A stretch of 64,000 nt of DNA from Legionellaceae bacterium (GCA_030148065.1 JASBUC010000057.1:1-64000); one strand, 5' to 3'. Shown: positions 26,416 through 36,149, numbered from the stretch's first letter. Translations and numbers: made by a program. Notes: generated by a model not told the origin, from the sequence alone.

Positions 26416-27132
26416 CTATAGAAAACTAAAGCCTAAGCCCATTAGACCGCCAAAGAAGCCCCCCCAAACAACCAGCCAACCCAAATGCTCGCTGATCATG
26501 TCTTGTACTAGATTTTTAACCATACGAGGGGTTAATTCATCAAGGCGAGCCTCTACTAAATCAGAAACTTTCTTCTGAAAACCATCCTCTTTCGGGGCGG
26601 CAAGGCCTTTTTGGAGATTATCGATAAAGTCAGGCGCTGAAATCATCTCATTAAAAATACTTTTTAATTTTTTGGTAATGCTCTCTTCCATTGGCTTTAG
26701 TGCCTCAACACCACCAAACATATTGAGCATGCTGCCAAACTGTGAACTCATAATTGCATCACACAAACCTTGAAAAACTTTGGAAAAATCAATGCTTTCT
26801 AGAATCGCCTCCCCATCTATTGAGAGTGATTCCGCACTTGATTGAATGAATTTATCAATGTTTTTTTGATTAAAAAACTGCTTCATAATTAGGTTTCGAA
26901 TGGCGGCCTTAAACTCTTGAAAGCGACTTGGCACCACCCCAGAACCATAGAGAAATGGAATCTTTTCAAAGAGCATGTAGATAGCAAGCCAGTTGGTAAT
27001 CGCCCCAGACAGGGCGTAATAGCCAATTGGTTTTAAGTGCTCTTCATGCAGCAAAAATCCAAACATTATGATTAAAAGGGCAAATAGGTTGGTCAAGATA
27101 CTCTTTGAATTCTTTAAACTTCTGGCAATCAT
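26416..27132 (-). CDS. DUF445-family membrane protein
   Basis: 238 residues with membrane segments near 10-50 and at the C-terminus (about 215-236). The motif GAITNWLAIYMLFEKIPFLY followed by GSGVVPSRFQEFKAAIRNLI is characteristic of DUF445 (YheB/YjiN-like) proteins. Between the membrane ends lies a long amphipathic helical domain with a repeated 'F-x-x-x-I' pattern. Function of the family is unknown. It lies 46 bases upstream of the Lys-rich unknown gene on the same strand. Confidence 0.75.
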   Translation of the reverse strand: MIARSLKNSKSILTNLFALLIIMFGFLLHEEHLKPIGYYALSGAITNWLAIYMLFEKIPFLYGSGVVPSRFQEFKAAIRNLIMKQFFNQKNIDKFIQSSAESLSIDGEAILESIDFSKVFQGLCDAIMSSQFGSMLNMFGGVEALKPMEESITKKLKSIFNEMISAPDFIDNLQKGLAAPKEDGFQKKVSDLVEARLDELTPRMVKNLVQDMISEHLGWLVVWGGFFGGLMGLGFSFL

Positions 27133-27188
27133 TTAAAATCAAGGTTAATGAAAAGACGCTATTCTAACCAAGAGTGGCACAATTGTCC

Positions 27189-28010
27189 CTAACTCATTAC
27201 CAAAGTTGATTGTTCCTTTCGAAAGTCTGGATCGAGCTCTTCTAGCACTGTAAGACCGGATCTAACGGTAATTTTTAGATCTGAGGGAAAAAATTGACAG
27301 CCTGATTGTGTCTCAATAACGTTGTTTTCAAACAAGCTGAACGCTTGTTTCTTTTGGTTCCAGTCGCCTGTGTTTACAAAACTATCACACAGCGTTTGCA
27401 AATAGTCACGTCGGTTGTCACCTCGCCAAAGTTGATTCTCAGGAACCATTTCAATTGACTTTTTCATTAAAATAATTAGGTAATGATTGTACACAATTTC
27501 AATGGCATCATCTGAGCCTTGTTGCCTTAGACTTTGAACAAATTCTTTAAAAGAATGAGTATTAGCAAATTCACGACCATTTCGAGGCTTGGCCGCATAT
27601 CGAATGTAGGAATTTAGTCGATCTAGCGCCTGCGTGAAATCCTCTGCAGCCACAAAGGCATCAAATTGCCTTTGAAAGCCTCCTAAAACGTTTCTTTTTT
27701 CAGTGGATTCTTCCGTGATAACGAAAGGTTTACTTCTTATGCCATCTTGCATGGCTTTACTGATTTGTCCATATAGCCGTTTTTGCTTACTTATTTTTGC
27801 AGCCTGCAAGGCCTGTTGTAGTAAGAGAATTTCTTTATCGTCTTCGCTGGGGGGAGCTGAAGTACTCCGCCGTCTTGTTGCTGTGTTATGATTTAAAGCT
27901 GTGTCAGTCCTAGAGCCTTCTGACATGCGATGATAGCAGTGCTCTTCACTAAGCTCAGTATCAAGGCTCTCTACTGGTTCTTTATTTCGAGAAAAAAATT
28001 CAAAGACCAT
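27189..28010 (-). CDS. Unknown cytoplasmic protein
   Basis: About 273 residues from the ATG at 28010, which has AAGGA nine bases upstream; an ATG at 28016 is only three bases from it and less likely. Residues about 40-65 are polar and low complexity (TATRRRSTSAPPSEDD), and the rest is predicted helical with no membrane segment. No recognised motif. It sits in a run of uncharacterised genes on the same strand, 57 bases after the next upstream gene by its other start. A secreted role is possible but nothing in the sequence demonstrates it. Confidence 0.5.
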   Translation of the reverse strand: MVFEFFSRNKEPVESLDTELSEEHCYHRMSEGSRTDTALNHNTATRRRSTSAPPSEDDKEILLLQQALQAAKISKQKRLYGQISKAMQDGIRSKPFVITEESTEKRNVLGGFQRQFDAFVAAEDFTQALDRLNSYIRYAAKPRNGREFANTHSFKEFVQSLRQQGSDDAIEIVYNHYLIILMKKSIEMVPENQLWRGDNRRDYLQTLCDSFVNTGDWNQKKQAFSLFENNVIETQSGCQFFPSDLKITVRSGLTVLEELDPDFRKEQSTLVMS

Positions 28011-28068
28011 AGCCATTCATCCTTTAATCAGCTCGTCTCCTTTTATATCAATTTTTTATTAAGGCTGT

Positions 28069-28659
28069 CTAGCAACAATTATTCTCATTAGTTAAATATT
28101 CACGGTCACTATTAATGCTGTAAGTGTTCTGCGTGGCTTGAAAATAATACTTAAACTGCTCTTTGTAATGACAACTATGTTTGCCAAGAACGGCTATTTC
28201 AGCTGAAAAATGTTGGACAAAATTCTGCACCCGGTGTGAATCATTATTAATCATCATTCGAGCAGTATATCGAACATAATCAAAGTTAGTTTTGAGAAAC
28301 TCTTCACACCACCCAGCCATCGTTTTCCAAGTATGACTCTGCACAAACATTAATAAGCTATTAAACCGCTCTATTGAGACCCCTGTCTCTTTCTCCCAAT
28401 CTCGCACAATCCCTTGTAAATGGCCTTGCTGTAAGGCTTTTAATTCTGACTTACTGAATGACAAGTTAACGTCACATTGATGAAGCCGCTCAAGCTTTTT
28501 TGCAGCACTTAATTTGATTTTACGGGAAAAACCACCAAAAAAACGGCTCACAGGCGCAAAATGATAATACTCATTCTGATTTTTGTCTCGTTTCTGGATA
28601 TAGTGAGAGAGCTTATCACCTACTTCATCCACCTCAAATTCAAGCTTGTCATAACCCAT
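28069..28659 (-). CDS. Unknown small helical protein
   Basis: About 196 residues from the ATG at 28659, which is preceded by GGAA at seven bases; a TTG at 28689 would add ten residues. It is rich in Lys, His and aromatic residues, with no membrane segment. Two Cys end the protein (NENNCC). I recognise no family. It precedes the 273-residue unknown gene on the same strand. Confidence 0.5.
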   Translation of the reverse strand: MGYDKLEFEVDEVGDKLSHYIQKRDKNQNEYYHFAPVSRFFGGFSRKIKLSAAKKLERLHQCDVNLSFSKSELKALQQGHLQGIVRDWEKETGVSIERFNSLLMFVQSHTWKTMAGWCEEFLKTNFDYVRYTARMMINNDSHRVQNFVQHFSAEIAVLGKHSCHYKEQFKYYFQATQNTYSINSDREYLTNENNCC

Positions 28660-28746
28660 ATTGGATTTCCAATCATAGATAATAGGCAATTTTTACCCCT
28701 TGGCCCTTAAATATACTGTATGATTATTAAGTAATCATTAATAGCA

Positions 28747-29619
28747 ATGGAAACAAACTCTTGGGTGATTATGAATAATACAAGAGCACTTGCGAGCTGG
28801 CTTAAAAGTCGTCTATGCTCTGATTACACACCAGTCTTAGGCAAGACGCTCCGGATGGGCTCTCTACATTCTTGGCAAGCATTTTTTAAATGGCTCTTTT
28901 TACTTTCTGTCGCAATCATGCTCGTGCTAAGTTTTTACAAAGATAGGCTACCAGAGGCACAGAATTATGAAGTCTTTGACCTTCCAGCTCCTAAACAAAC
29001 AGCCACGGCGCGCCAATCCTTTAGTTTGTATAGCAATGAGCAAAAATATGTCATTCATCCAAAATACGACTATGAGTTAACTGGTGTTGTGGTAAGTTAC
29101 AATGATGCTAACCAACTTGGAAACATCTGGCATCATCGGCGTTGGAAGGATTTTATTAACGTCCGCGATCTATGTGTGCTCTGGGGAGACAATGTAAAAA
29201 GTGGGGTCTATCAGCGCATGCACTTTAGCAGTGATAGTTGGACATGTTGGGCAGCCTGGCAAGAAAGTGATGCTAACATTTTCAAAGGTAATGCTCTTTC
29301 AAACAATCATTTATTAACCGACTATAACTATGTCAAAAAAGCATTATTATCTTCTGAAGTTGGTGATGTTATTCGATTTAAAGGGGTACTTGCTGCTTAC
29401 GAAATCCCAACATCCGGTTTCAATCGCGGTACAAGCACCACTCGCGATGATAATGGCAATGGCGCCTGCGAGACTGTTTACTTGGATGAGTTTGAAATAA
29501 TAAAAAAAGCAAACCCCCTGCTTCGCCGCAGCTACATTCTTTCTAAGTGGCTTGCCATTATCTCCTTTGGTTTCTTTACAGTCCTTTTTCTAGCAAGCCC
29601 TTTTAGAAGTAAAGAGTGA
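28747..29619 (+). CDS. Conserved membrane-anchored protein with a central OB-like domain, unknown function
   Basis: 290 residues: one membrane helix near 38-60, a large extracytoplasmic domain (about 65-260) and a second helix near 262-285. The central domain contains YELTGVVVSYNDANQLGNIW, RDLCVLWGDNVKSGVY, FKGNALSNNHLL, GDVIRFKGVLAAY and GNGACETVYLDEFEI, a pattern I associate with a conserved but uncharacterised proteobacterial family. The GDVIRFKG element is suggestive of a beta-barrel fold. It is alone on the plus strand and converges on the giant ligase gene, their stops 14 bases apart. Confidence 0.6.
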   Translation: METNSWVIMNNTRALASWLKSRLCSDYTPVLGKTLRMGSLHSWQAFFKWLFLLSVAIMLVLSFYKDRLPEAQNYEVFDLPAPKQTATARQSFSLYSNEQKYVIHPKYDYELTGVVVSYNDANQLGNIWHHRRWKDFINVRDLCVLWGDNVKSGVYQRMHFSSDSWTCWAAWQESDANIFKGNALSNNHLLTDYNYVKKALLSSEVGDVIRFKGVLAAYEIPTSGFNRGTSTTRDDNGNGACETVYLDEFEIIKKANPLLRRSYILSKWLAIISFGFFTVLFLASPFRSKE

Positions 29620-29633
29620 TTACACCTTAGCCG

Positions 29634-32600
29634 TTAATTCATCCCCTGCTCTAGCGATAACTCAGGGTGTATACTCTCTCTTTGTTTGTGCAACCTTTCA
29701 GCTGTCTGAAGAATGATAGTGCTTCGCTCGCTCTCTTGATGTTCTAGCATACTTAAGAAAAGCTCACGCGTTTCCTTATCTCCTTCCAGATAATGACCAA
29801 AATAGGTTTGATTTCTTATAAACTCTAGGTTTAAGCGCTCCGGCTTAATGCTTGCTTTTAAAGGAATTATCCCTGTTCTACCTATAACTATATCAGTAAC
29901 CACTTCTCCAAAATGTGCATCCATACTCTTTTCTAATACCTGATGTACCTTTATTGCCACATCTCTCATAATGCCTATAAGCTCATCATGAGAGAGATGG
30001 CTGAAATGTCCTGCTTGCTGGGCAGAAGATAGGTAAACTGCAGGCGCACCTAGATACCCAAGATAAGCATTTTCGCCACCATAAACGCCATAACAGCTTG
30101 TACTAATTAACTTACCAGTTTCTGGACTGTGCAGGCTAACAATCCGCAGTTTTGCCCTCAGGGCTCGCTCACAAACATCCATAATAGAAACACTTTCCAG
30201 ATCTTCCTGTAGAACATATTGCACGTTGTCCGCCACTCCAAGCTCAGTTTTAATAACATTTAACAAGTCAAGAAAGGTTTCAGCCGTTAAGTCTTGCAGG
30301 GACAAACGAACAAATTTAGGCTGTATAAGCTTGGTTGATCTCTCATTAGCTTCCACAAAATAAGAAAAAAGTAAGCCTCCTTTCTCCTTATTAACATAAA
30401 CTTTCGTCTGATGATTATGCTGCTCATGAGCAGACAAAGAACGTTTAACATAAAAACTCTGATGTTTAGCGATAAACTCTAAAATCTTCTCATCCATCTG
30501 CTGATTACTCTCTAGAGGAAGCGTCTCTGGGTATACATTAAATAATTCAGGCTCATAATTTTCTAGAACATGACTGAAGGCAAGTTGTGAGCGAAGCGGA
30601 TTTAGCTGCATCATGCTTTGCCAACTTTTCCCAATGTCATTAATAAACCGAACATTCATTCGTGCAAAGTTAGACTGCATTTCCAAATGATTATCAAAAT
30701 AAATTCTTGAGCCTCGATCATTGTTATAGAGCCTTCTTGCCGCAGAAAAATCATAGTTATAGATAACCGTCGGCAAGAAGTAATGAGTTTCCTGGTCAAA
30801 ATATACCTTATACTGATTGGTTCTTTTATCTAGCAAAGGGACGCTGACTCTTGTCACAGAGCCCTTGCCTGTACAGGGGTCAAAATTCAGTTCAGAATCT
30901 TCTGTCATACGGTAGCAATAAATGCCTTGAGCTGCAGCTTTTAATAATAAATAGTCACTGGTTCTAGTGCGTCCATATAACACAAAGACCAGCCTATCCT
31001 GGTTGTCTAAAAAAAGGGCCTTTGTCTCTGGGTTATAGTTCTCAAATTTTTGGAGCATTGAAGTCGTTCTTTTTTGATTTTTAAGTACGCTGATGGTAGC
31101 TAACTTACTGGTGAGTAATTTAGGAAGCTTATTAGCCGTTTGCTCTAGTTTATTTGAAAAGAAGCTTAGCGCCTGTAGTGACGAAAGGTGACGCTCATTT
31201 CTTAGTGGCGCTCTTTGTGCTTTTATGAGACTTATACCATTAATGACCAAGCTATCATCTCTTAACAAGTGACTATTTGCTAAATTCAGGCCATAGAAGT
31301 GCTTCTGTAAATAGCCTGTGGGATAAAAGGTTGTATTAAAATATTGTAGTGCTTCTCTAAATAATCGACTTAAATCCAGCGCTTGCTCTCTGCTATTACC
31401 AATGGTTAAGACGCCTAGCTTTCCAACGCTGTGGGTATCGAAGCTAATAATTGCCCCCACACCCTTTTTGCGACTATAGCTAATCATATGGCCTGAGAAC
31501 CAGTTGTAGAGCGAGCTGATGTAATGTTGAAGAGCAAAGTTTCTTCCAGGTAAATCACAAATGCCTACTGGTAATTCAATGTTATCATCATGAAACAAAT
31601 GTTTATGCTTAAGCGTTTTCTCTCCAATTAGATGACTTGCCAACATATAGGGGTAACGTGTGCCTGTCTTACGTAAGTTTGCTTCAATAACAATTAAAGG
31701 CTTGTCATCACACTTTAAAAAATCCAAGCCGAAGTAACCAATAAAACCTTGTTGATAGAGTGTTTTCCCTATTATTCTATTTAAACGCGTCATCTCTTGT
31801 ACATCGCTTTCATCTAACAGAGAGGGGCCAAGCGAACCGCCAAAGTTCTGCCCGTCTTTACCGTTTAAAACTTGATCGTAAATATACTCAACCTCTACCT
31901 TCCCATCAGATAGCACAGTAGCAAGAGTGCCAGGCGAGACCACCCTATCGGCTTCTATCATCTCTTCAACAATGGCACCAAGCTCTCGAATTTTTCGTAT
32001 GTAGAAGGTTTCAGCGCCTTCTTGTAATCCCGCATCTTTTACTGGGTGGCGATGAGCATATAATGCTTTTAAGATCTGCTCTTTAATTTTAACAAACGAG
32101 ACATGTTGTTTTCTCTCATCATAACAGTTCTCAATATTAATAATTAAATTTCCTTTGCCGGCTGAAGAGCTGTTATGTTTAATCATCAAGCGTCGACATT
32201 TAGTATCATAGGCAACAACAAAACAATCCTTGATTAACCCATCTAAACTTTTATTAGCAACCTTTGTTCCTCTCACAAATGGAACATTCGCTAATGAAAA
32301 AAGCACCTTATTGCCATCTTTGCTACCATACTTAAGAGCGGCATTACTGCATCCAATTAACTTAAGGAAAAGATAATCACTTAATTTATCAAGCTCTCGC
32401 CCAGCAGAATGAGCCGTCATGCCAAGCACATAATCCCCATGCTGTCGGTGTGCTGCAATTTTCTGCTTAAGCCTCTTAATTTCAATGGCATTTTTTCCAG
32501 TAAAACTTAAACAGTTCCCCTTTGGCCCCATAACTGGCGCAAGTTCCTCAATTACCAAATCACCTTCTTTTTCAATGTATTGAGGATTTAAATAGATGGT

Positions 32601-34874
32601 CTCTAACTGGCTCTCAAATAAAGACTCTCCATCAAAACTCAAAATATACTTTTTGAAGGCAGGCAATATGGTGTTATCGACGGAGCGTTTATCTTTCTTA
32701 TTAAAATGAAGTGTGTTATCAAAAGCCAGATAATAAATTTTTAAGAATACTCCAACTCGTTTCAATCGCTGTGCTAAAACCAAATGATGTGGCAAATCTC
32801 TCGATTGTCTTGAGCCTATGTGAGCAGAACGTGGAAAAACCATCGCGCCATCTGACCAGCTACTAACTACTACAACAACATTTTTAATCTTGTTCTCGAC
32901 CAAAAAATTAATAAATTCGTCTGAATAATAGCGCACCCACTCAGTCTCAATAAGTGCGTTCCTTGCAACACTTCTATGGTTATTAAGACTGCTGTTTACC
33001 AGGTAGTTAGACGCATTGTTTTTTTGATATTTGAAAGGAATGGTTGCTTCTTCACACATAATGTCTCGTGCTAGCGATATCTCAATGTTTCGCTCCAAAT
33101 TAACACTGGTTCCTAGGATTTTGATTGTACAAGCCGGTGAGGCCCCCTCCAGAGCTGAGAGAAAAGTAAAAGGGTTTTGTCGAAGAAGTTCCCATAGTTC
33201 TCTCTCCAAGTGCATTTTATCTTTTAGCGTTAAGGATCTGGTATAAAGTCCTAGGTATAAACTCTTTTTTTTCAGCTTAAACAGTTTATCTTTTTCAAAA
33301 GCTTTTGATTGAATTTGGTAGCAACTCTTTTCTAAGCTTTTTCGATAGATCCTTTTAAAGTCCTGTGCAGATCGATAGTATCTTGCTAGTCCTAAGTAAT
33401 CACCTCTCTTATTAACTAAATATTTGTCAAATAATTCTAAGGTCCTATTAATAAATGATTTATCAAGCACATTGTCATTGACCTTCTTTATTTCAAAGCC
33501 ACGAATGAAGACTTGTAAACTTAATAACATCGACTCACGTCTCGTTGCATTTTCTCGGTTTGTTCCTAGAAATTCTGGAATGTCTTCTGCATTATAAAGA
33601 ATTGGCTGCAAACCACTCTCTCTACCAAATTTTTCAAGAATTTTTGTAAATTTATGATGTGAGATATAATTATCTGAATGTTGCCATAATAGACAAACAT
33701 GGCTTTCATCATAGTTTTTATAGAGATCACCTGTCCCTGATTTAATTATCTTAGTGATTCTCTCTAATTTTTTATTACGATAATCAACTGGCCAATTAAA
33801 ACCCGATCTAGGACTAAAACTCAATCTATTTGGGTAAACATTCAAACTTTTATTCCACCGAATAAAGTCCATCGTCTTTTGGCTTTCTCGCCTATGAATC
33901 ACCTCACTTATAGTCTGTTTGCTTTTATAGAGCACGCCATTATGGTTAAATTGTAAATTCTCTGATCTATCTCGTTTTTTTTGCACTTTTTGTAGATTAC
34001 GTAAGAGGGGTATCCTAAGCCGAAAGCGTCTGCGATCATCATGTTCAAATCGTACTTTCTCTGAGGAAAAAATAATTGGCGCCTCTTTCCCTAACTTACG
34101 ATTTTTTTCTGATTCTGCAAGTACTAGTGCATCAATAACTACTGATGCATTATTTGACTCAATTAAAGACGATAGAATTTTTTTTACAGCAGGGTTTTCT
34201 TCAATATTCTGGAAATGGAAGGTCAGTTCCGTCGTCTTTGCGCCATGAATAATATCAAAGTTATTCGCAGATATTGGCGCCACACCGATACTAAATTTTA
34301 AGCGCCTTTGAATTTTAAGTGCTAATGAGACACTTATTTTTTTCCCATCTTTGATAACGCGTTGTGACCAAATCCCTTCTATTTCGTAGGTATTTCCAGC
34401 ATGAGCAACCGCATATAAGCCTGCAGCTAACTTTAGGCCTCGTAGGCGATAATACGAAATGCTAACTTTCGCTTCAGGCCATGCTAACACTTCATCCAGT
34501 GACCTCGGAGGGTAGAGCTCAGACACAAGATAAGCCTCATCTCGACTTGATACTAGTCGAGATGAACTAAAGTCTCTTGAGAGTTGGGTAATCGCACCCA
34601 AACCACCAATAATAGGACCAATGTTTGCGTAAGCAAGAACGCCAGCTAATAGTGTCGAATGGCTAAATTCAATAACTTTATATTGATTATTGACCCTTTT
34701 GGCGTTTGGTTGAACTTCGTTACTTTTGATAATATAACGAGCGCGGTTTTTGTGAGGCAAAATAATGGGCACTAGACCAAACTCCCCCCCCTCCTCACTG
34801 GCTACTGTGTCGCTTTCTCCCTCGATAAGACTGGCATCACTAAAATCATTCGCAAGTTCTAGATCAAGCCCCAT
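29634..34874 (-). CDS. Giant protein with two ATP-grasp modules (PGM1-like ligase plus YheC/D-like domain)
   Basis: 1746 residues in one frame. Residues 1-about 600 match nothing I recognise. A Rossmann-like pre-ATP-grasp region (about 645-720, VVVVVSSWSDGAMVFPRSAH) precedes an ATP-grasp core: lysine in MIKHNSSSAGKGN (about 897-908), then GYFGLDFLKC and EANLRKTGTRYPYM (E1064). Next is KGVGAIISFDTHSVGKLGVL, resembling the tail of PGM1-type carboxylate-amine ligases. A second module begins near 1290 (LVFVLYGRTRTSDYLLLKA), with IYNYDFSAARRLYNN and FYVKRSLSAHEQ (about 1475), resembling YheC/D-type ATP-grasp proteins with a degenerate nucleotide loop. It probably joins a carboxylate to an amine using ATP; the substrate is unknown. 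It appears monocistronic. Confidence 0.7.
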   Translation of the reverse strand: MGLDLELANDFSDASLIEGESDTVASEEGGEFGLVPIILPHKNRARYIIKSNEVQPNAKRVNNQYKVIEFSHSTLLAGVLAYANIGPIIGGLGAITQLSRDFSSSRLVSSRDEAYLVSELYPPRSLDEVLAWPEAKVSISYYRLRGLKLAAGLYAVAHAGNTYEIEGIWSQRVIKDGKKISVSLALKIQRRLKFSIGVAPISANNFDIIHGAKTTELTFHFQNIEENPAVKKILSSLIESNNASVVIDALVLAESEKNRKLGKEAPIIFSSEKVRFEHDDRRRFRLRIPLLRNLQKVQKKRDRSENLQFNHNGVLYKSKQTISEVIHRRESQKTMDFIRWNKSLNVYPNRLSFSPRSGFNWPVDYRNKKLERITKIIKSGTGDLYKNYDESHVCLLWQHSDNYISHHKFTKILEKFGRESGLQPILYNAEDIPEFLGTNRENATRRESMLLSLQVFIRGFEIKKVNDNVLDKSFINRTLELFDKYLVNKRGDYLGLARYYRSAQDFKRIYRKSLEKSCYQIQSKAFEKDKLFKLKKKSLYLGLYTRSLTLKDKMHLERELWELLRQNPFTFLSALEGASPACTIKILGTSVNLERNIEISLARDIMCEEATIPFKYQKNNASNYLVNSSLNNHRSVARNALIETEWVRYYSDEFINFLVENKIKNVVVVVSSWSDGAMVFPRSAHIGSRQSRDLPHHLVLAQRLKRVGVFLKIYYLAFDNTLHFNKKDKRSVDNTILPAFKKYILSFDGESLFESQLETIYLNPQYIEKEGDLVIEELAPVMGPKGNCLSFTGKNAIEIKRLKQKIAAHRQHGDYVLGMTAHSAGRELDKLSDYLFLKLIGCSNAALKYGSKDGNKVLFSLANVPFVRGTKVANKSLDGLIKDCFVVAYDTKCRRLMIKHNSSSAGKGNLIINIENCYDERKQHVSFVKIKEQILKALYAHRHPVKDAGLQEGAETFYIRKIRELGAIVEEMIEADRVVSPGTLATVLSDGKVEVEYIYDQVLNGKDGQNFGGSLGPSLLDESDVQEMTRLNRIIGKTLYQQGFIGYFGLDFLKCDDKPLIVIEANLRKTGTRYPYMLASHLIGEKTLKHKHLFHDDNIELPVGICDLPGRNFALQHYISSLYNWFSGHMISYSRKKGVGAIISFDTHSVGKLGVLTIGNSREQALDLSRLFREALQYFNTTFYPTGYLQKHFYGLNLANSHLLRDDSLVINGISLIKAQRAPLRNERHLSSLQALSFFSNKLEQTANKLPKLLTSKLATISVLKNQKRTTSMLQKFENYNPETKALFLDNQDRLVFVLYGRTRTSDYLLLKAAAQGIYCYRMTEDSELNFDPCTGKGSVTRVSVPLLDKRTNQYKVYFDQETHYFLPTVIYNYDFSAARRLYNNDRGSRIYFDNHLEMQSNFARMNVRFINDIGKSWQSMMQLNPLRSQLAFSHVLENYEPELFNVYPETLPLESNQQMDEKILEFIAKHQSFYVKRSLSAHEQHNHQTKVYVNKEKGGLLFSYFVEANERSTKLIQPKFVRLSLQDLTAETFLDLLNVIKTELGVADNVQYVLQEDLESVSIMDVCERALRAKLRIVSLHSPETGKLISTSCYGVYGGENAYLGYLGAPAVYLSSAQQAGHFSHLSHDELIGIMRDVAIKVHQVLEKSMDAHFGEVVTDIVIGRTGIIPLKASIKPERLNLEFIRNQTYFGHYLEGDKETRELFLSMLEHQESERSTIILQTAERLHKQRESIHPELSLEQGMN

Positions 34875-34912
34875 GATAGTCTACTCCCATAAAAACCTCC
34901 TTGTTTTTTTGG

Positions 34913-34991
34913 GCATACCTAAACCAAGTCATTCTGAGACCTCTGGGCATTAACGACGTCCGAACTTCGATAGAACTGGTTTGGTATGTCT
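34913..34991. repeat. Degenerate inverted-repeat element upstream of the giant ligase gene
   Basis: CATACCTAAACCAAGTC at the left end is imperfectly complementary to GAACTGGTTTGGTATG at the right end. The ends resemble the ATACCCAAACCAATTC end of the repeat at 35619-35647. It fills much of the 175-base gap between the giant gene and ogt and may contribute to the promoter region. Confidence 0.3.
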
Positions 34992-35049
34992 CTACTAATA
35001 ATGTCTAAATTAACTGAGGTTTTCAAGCAGCCACATGAGTGGTAAACAA

Positions 35050-35586
35050 TCAGCGGTTTTGTTGCTCAAAGTCTAAAAGAAATGCTTTTTTTGCAAGGCC
35101 ACCGGCAAATCCTGTTAAGGCTTTGTTAGACCCTATGACACGATGACAGGGAATGATGATTGAGATTGGGTTTTGACTATTAGCATAACCCACAGCCCTC
35201 GCTTTTTTTTCATCCCCTAGTGCTTGGGCTTGTTTTTTATAACTAAACGTCTCTCCGTAAGGAATGGTTTGCAGCACGGTCCATGCCTGTTGTTGAAAAG
35301 TCGTACCGTTTAAACAAAGTGGTAGTTGGAAAGTAGTTCGTCGTCCCTCAAAATATTCTGTTAGCTGTCGCTCGCACTTTAAAATAATCTCATTGCTATT
35401 TGAGTGCTTGTAATTTGATCGTAAAATCTCCCCTTCAGCGCTGTCCCATTCCTCATCCCATAAAAGAGCATTCAAGCCCTCGGGACTCGCAACTAAGCAC
35501 AGTTTACCAACCGGAGAAGAGATTTCTTTATAGGAAAGTTGCAGTGTATGTGAGTTTAATCGTTGTAGACGCTTATTCTTAGGCAT
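35050..35586 (-). CDS. ogt: Methylated-DNA--[protein]-cysteine S-methyltransferase
   Basis: 178 residues. It removes O6-alkyl groups from guanine by irreversible transfer to its own cysteine. The active-site motif is IIPCHRVIGS with acceptor C147, followed by GFAGGLAKKAFLLDFE. The helix-turn-helix recognition element is in PYGETFSYKKQAQALG. It lacks the Ada regulatory domain, so it is the stand-alone Ogt/MGMT type. It is a single gene between two repeat remnants. Confidence 0.95.
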   Translation of the reverse strand: MPKNKRLQRLNSHTLQLSYKEISSPVGKLCLVASPEGLNALLWDEEWDSAEGEILRSNYKHSNSNEIILKCERQLTEYFEGRRTTFQLPLCLNGTTFQQQAWTVLQTIPYGETFSYKKQAQALGDEKKARAVGYANSQNPISIIIPCHRVIGSNKALTGFAGGLAKKAFLLDFEQQNR

Positions 35587-35618
35587 GTTCTCATCTTAAT
35601 ACAAAGCTTAATTATACC

Positions 35619-35647
35619 TATACCCAAACCAATTCAAAATGCCCATT
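35619..35647 (+). repeat. End of a dispersed repeat related to the 56.3 kb palindromic element
   Basis: These 29 bases align without gaps to 56301-56329, the left end of the large palindrome, with 24 identical positions by eye. Both begin TATAC and end AAAATGCCCATT. No matching inverted right end is seen here, so this looks like a solo or decayed copy. Confidence 0.5.
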
Positions 35648-35676
35648 ATGAGCGATGATGGTATAAAAAATTATTC

Positions 35677-35982
35677 TTATTTATTGGACGCTTTCTTACA
35701 CTTTTTACGACAGCAGCAAGAGCTAACACAATTATAAACCCATGCGACTAAATACCCTGCTATAAAGGCATCAATAAAGGCCCAGAGTAATCCTATCAAA
35801 GCACCAATAAAGGTGGCTTCATAACCGATATAGAGATTTCCAACGCCTTGCACAAAGCCTGCACCATATTCAAAGCTCATCACGACTAACGCCATGATAA
35901 AAGTACAAATTCCCCACAAAATTCCCAAACTCATACCCAAAGCAAACGGATTAAGCTTGTGGGTCACTTTATGCTCGTCCAT
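35677..35982 (-). CDS. Small membrane protein, holin-like annotation in relatives
   Basis: 101 residues with two long hydrophobic segments (about 14-38 and 52-80) and a Cys/Lys-rich cytoplasmic tail (CCCRKKCKK). Proteins of this pattern (NPFALGMSLGILWG, then IDAFIAGYLVAWVYN) are common in Legionella-type genomes, where they are often named bacteriophage holin. No phage genes surround it, so the name should not be taken as function. GAGGTGA precedes the ATG. Confidence 0.55.
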   Translation of the reverse strand: MDEHKVTHKLNPFALGMSLGILWGICTFIMALVVMSFEYGAGFVQGVGNLYIGYEATFIGALIGLLWAFIDAFIAGYLVAWVYNCVSSCCCRKKCKKASNK

Positions 35983-36103
35983 AACTCACCTCAATTTCAA
36001 CGTCCATTTGTTTAATTATAGCACAATTGCCACTTGAAAATTTAAATTTTTTCTAACTGAGAGACTGATTTATTAATCGCATCAGCATTTTTAAATTAGG
36101 AGA

Positions 36104-36128
36104 TCTCGGCAGCATAGCACTGCCGAGA
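36104..36128 (-). terminator. Hairpin downstream of the histone H1-like gene
   Basis: TCTCGGCAG (36104-36112) and CTGCCGAGA (36120-36128) form a perfect nine-base-pair, GC-rich stem with a seven-base loop, 22 bases after the H1-like stop codon. No strong T-run follows on the minus strand, so it may be a weak terminator or an RNA-stabilising hairpin. Confidence 0.5.
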
Positions 36129-36149
36129 ATAGTTTGATTTTGGTTACTT

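Noticed and set aside
35677-35982. Prophage, suggested by a holin-like membrane protein and a nearby integrase
   Set aside because: No capsid, terminase, lysis or replication genes are present and the holin-like family is common as a resident gene in Legionella-type genomes.
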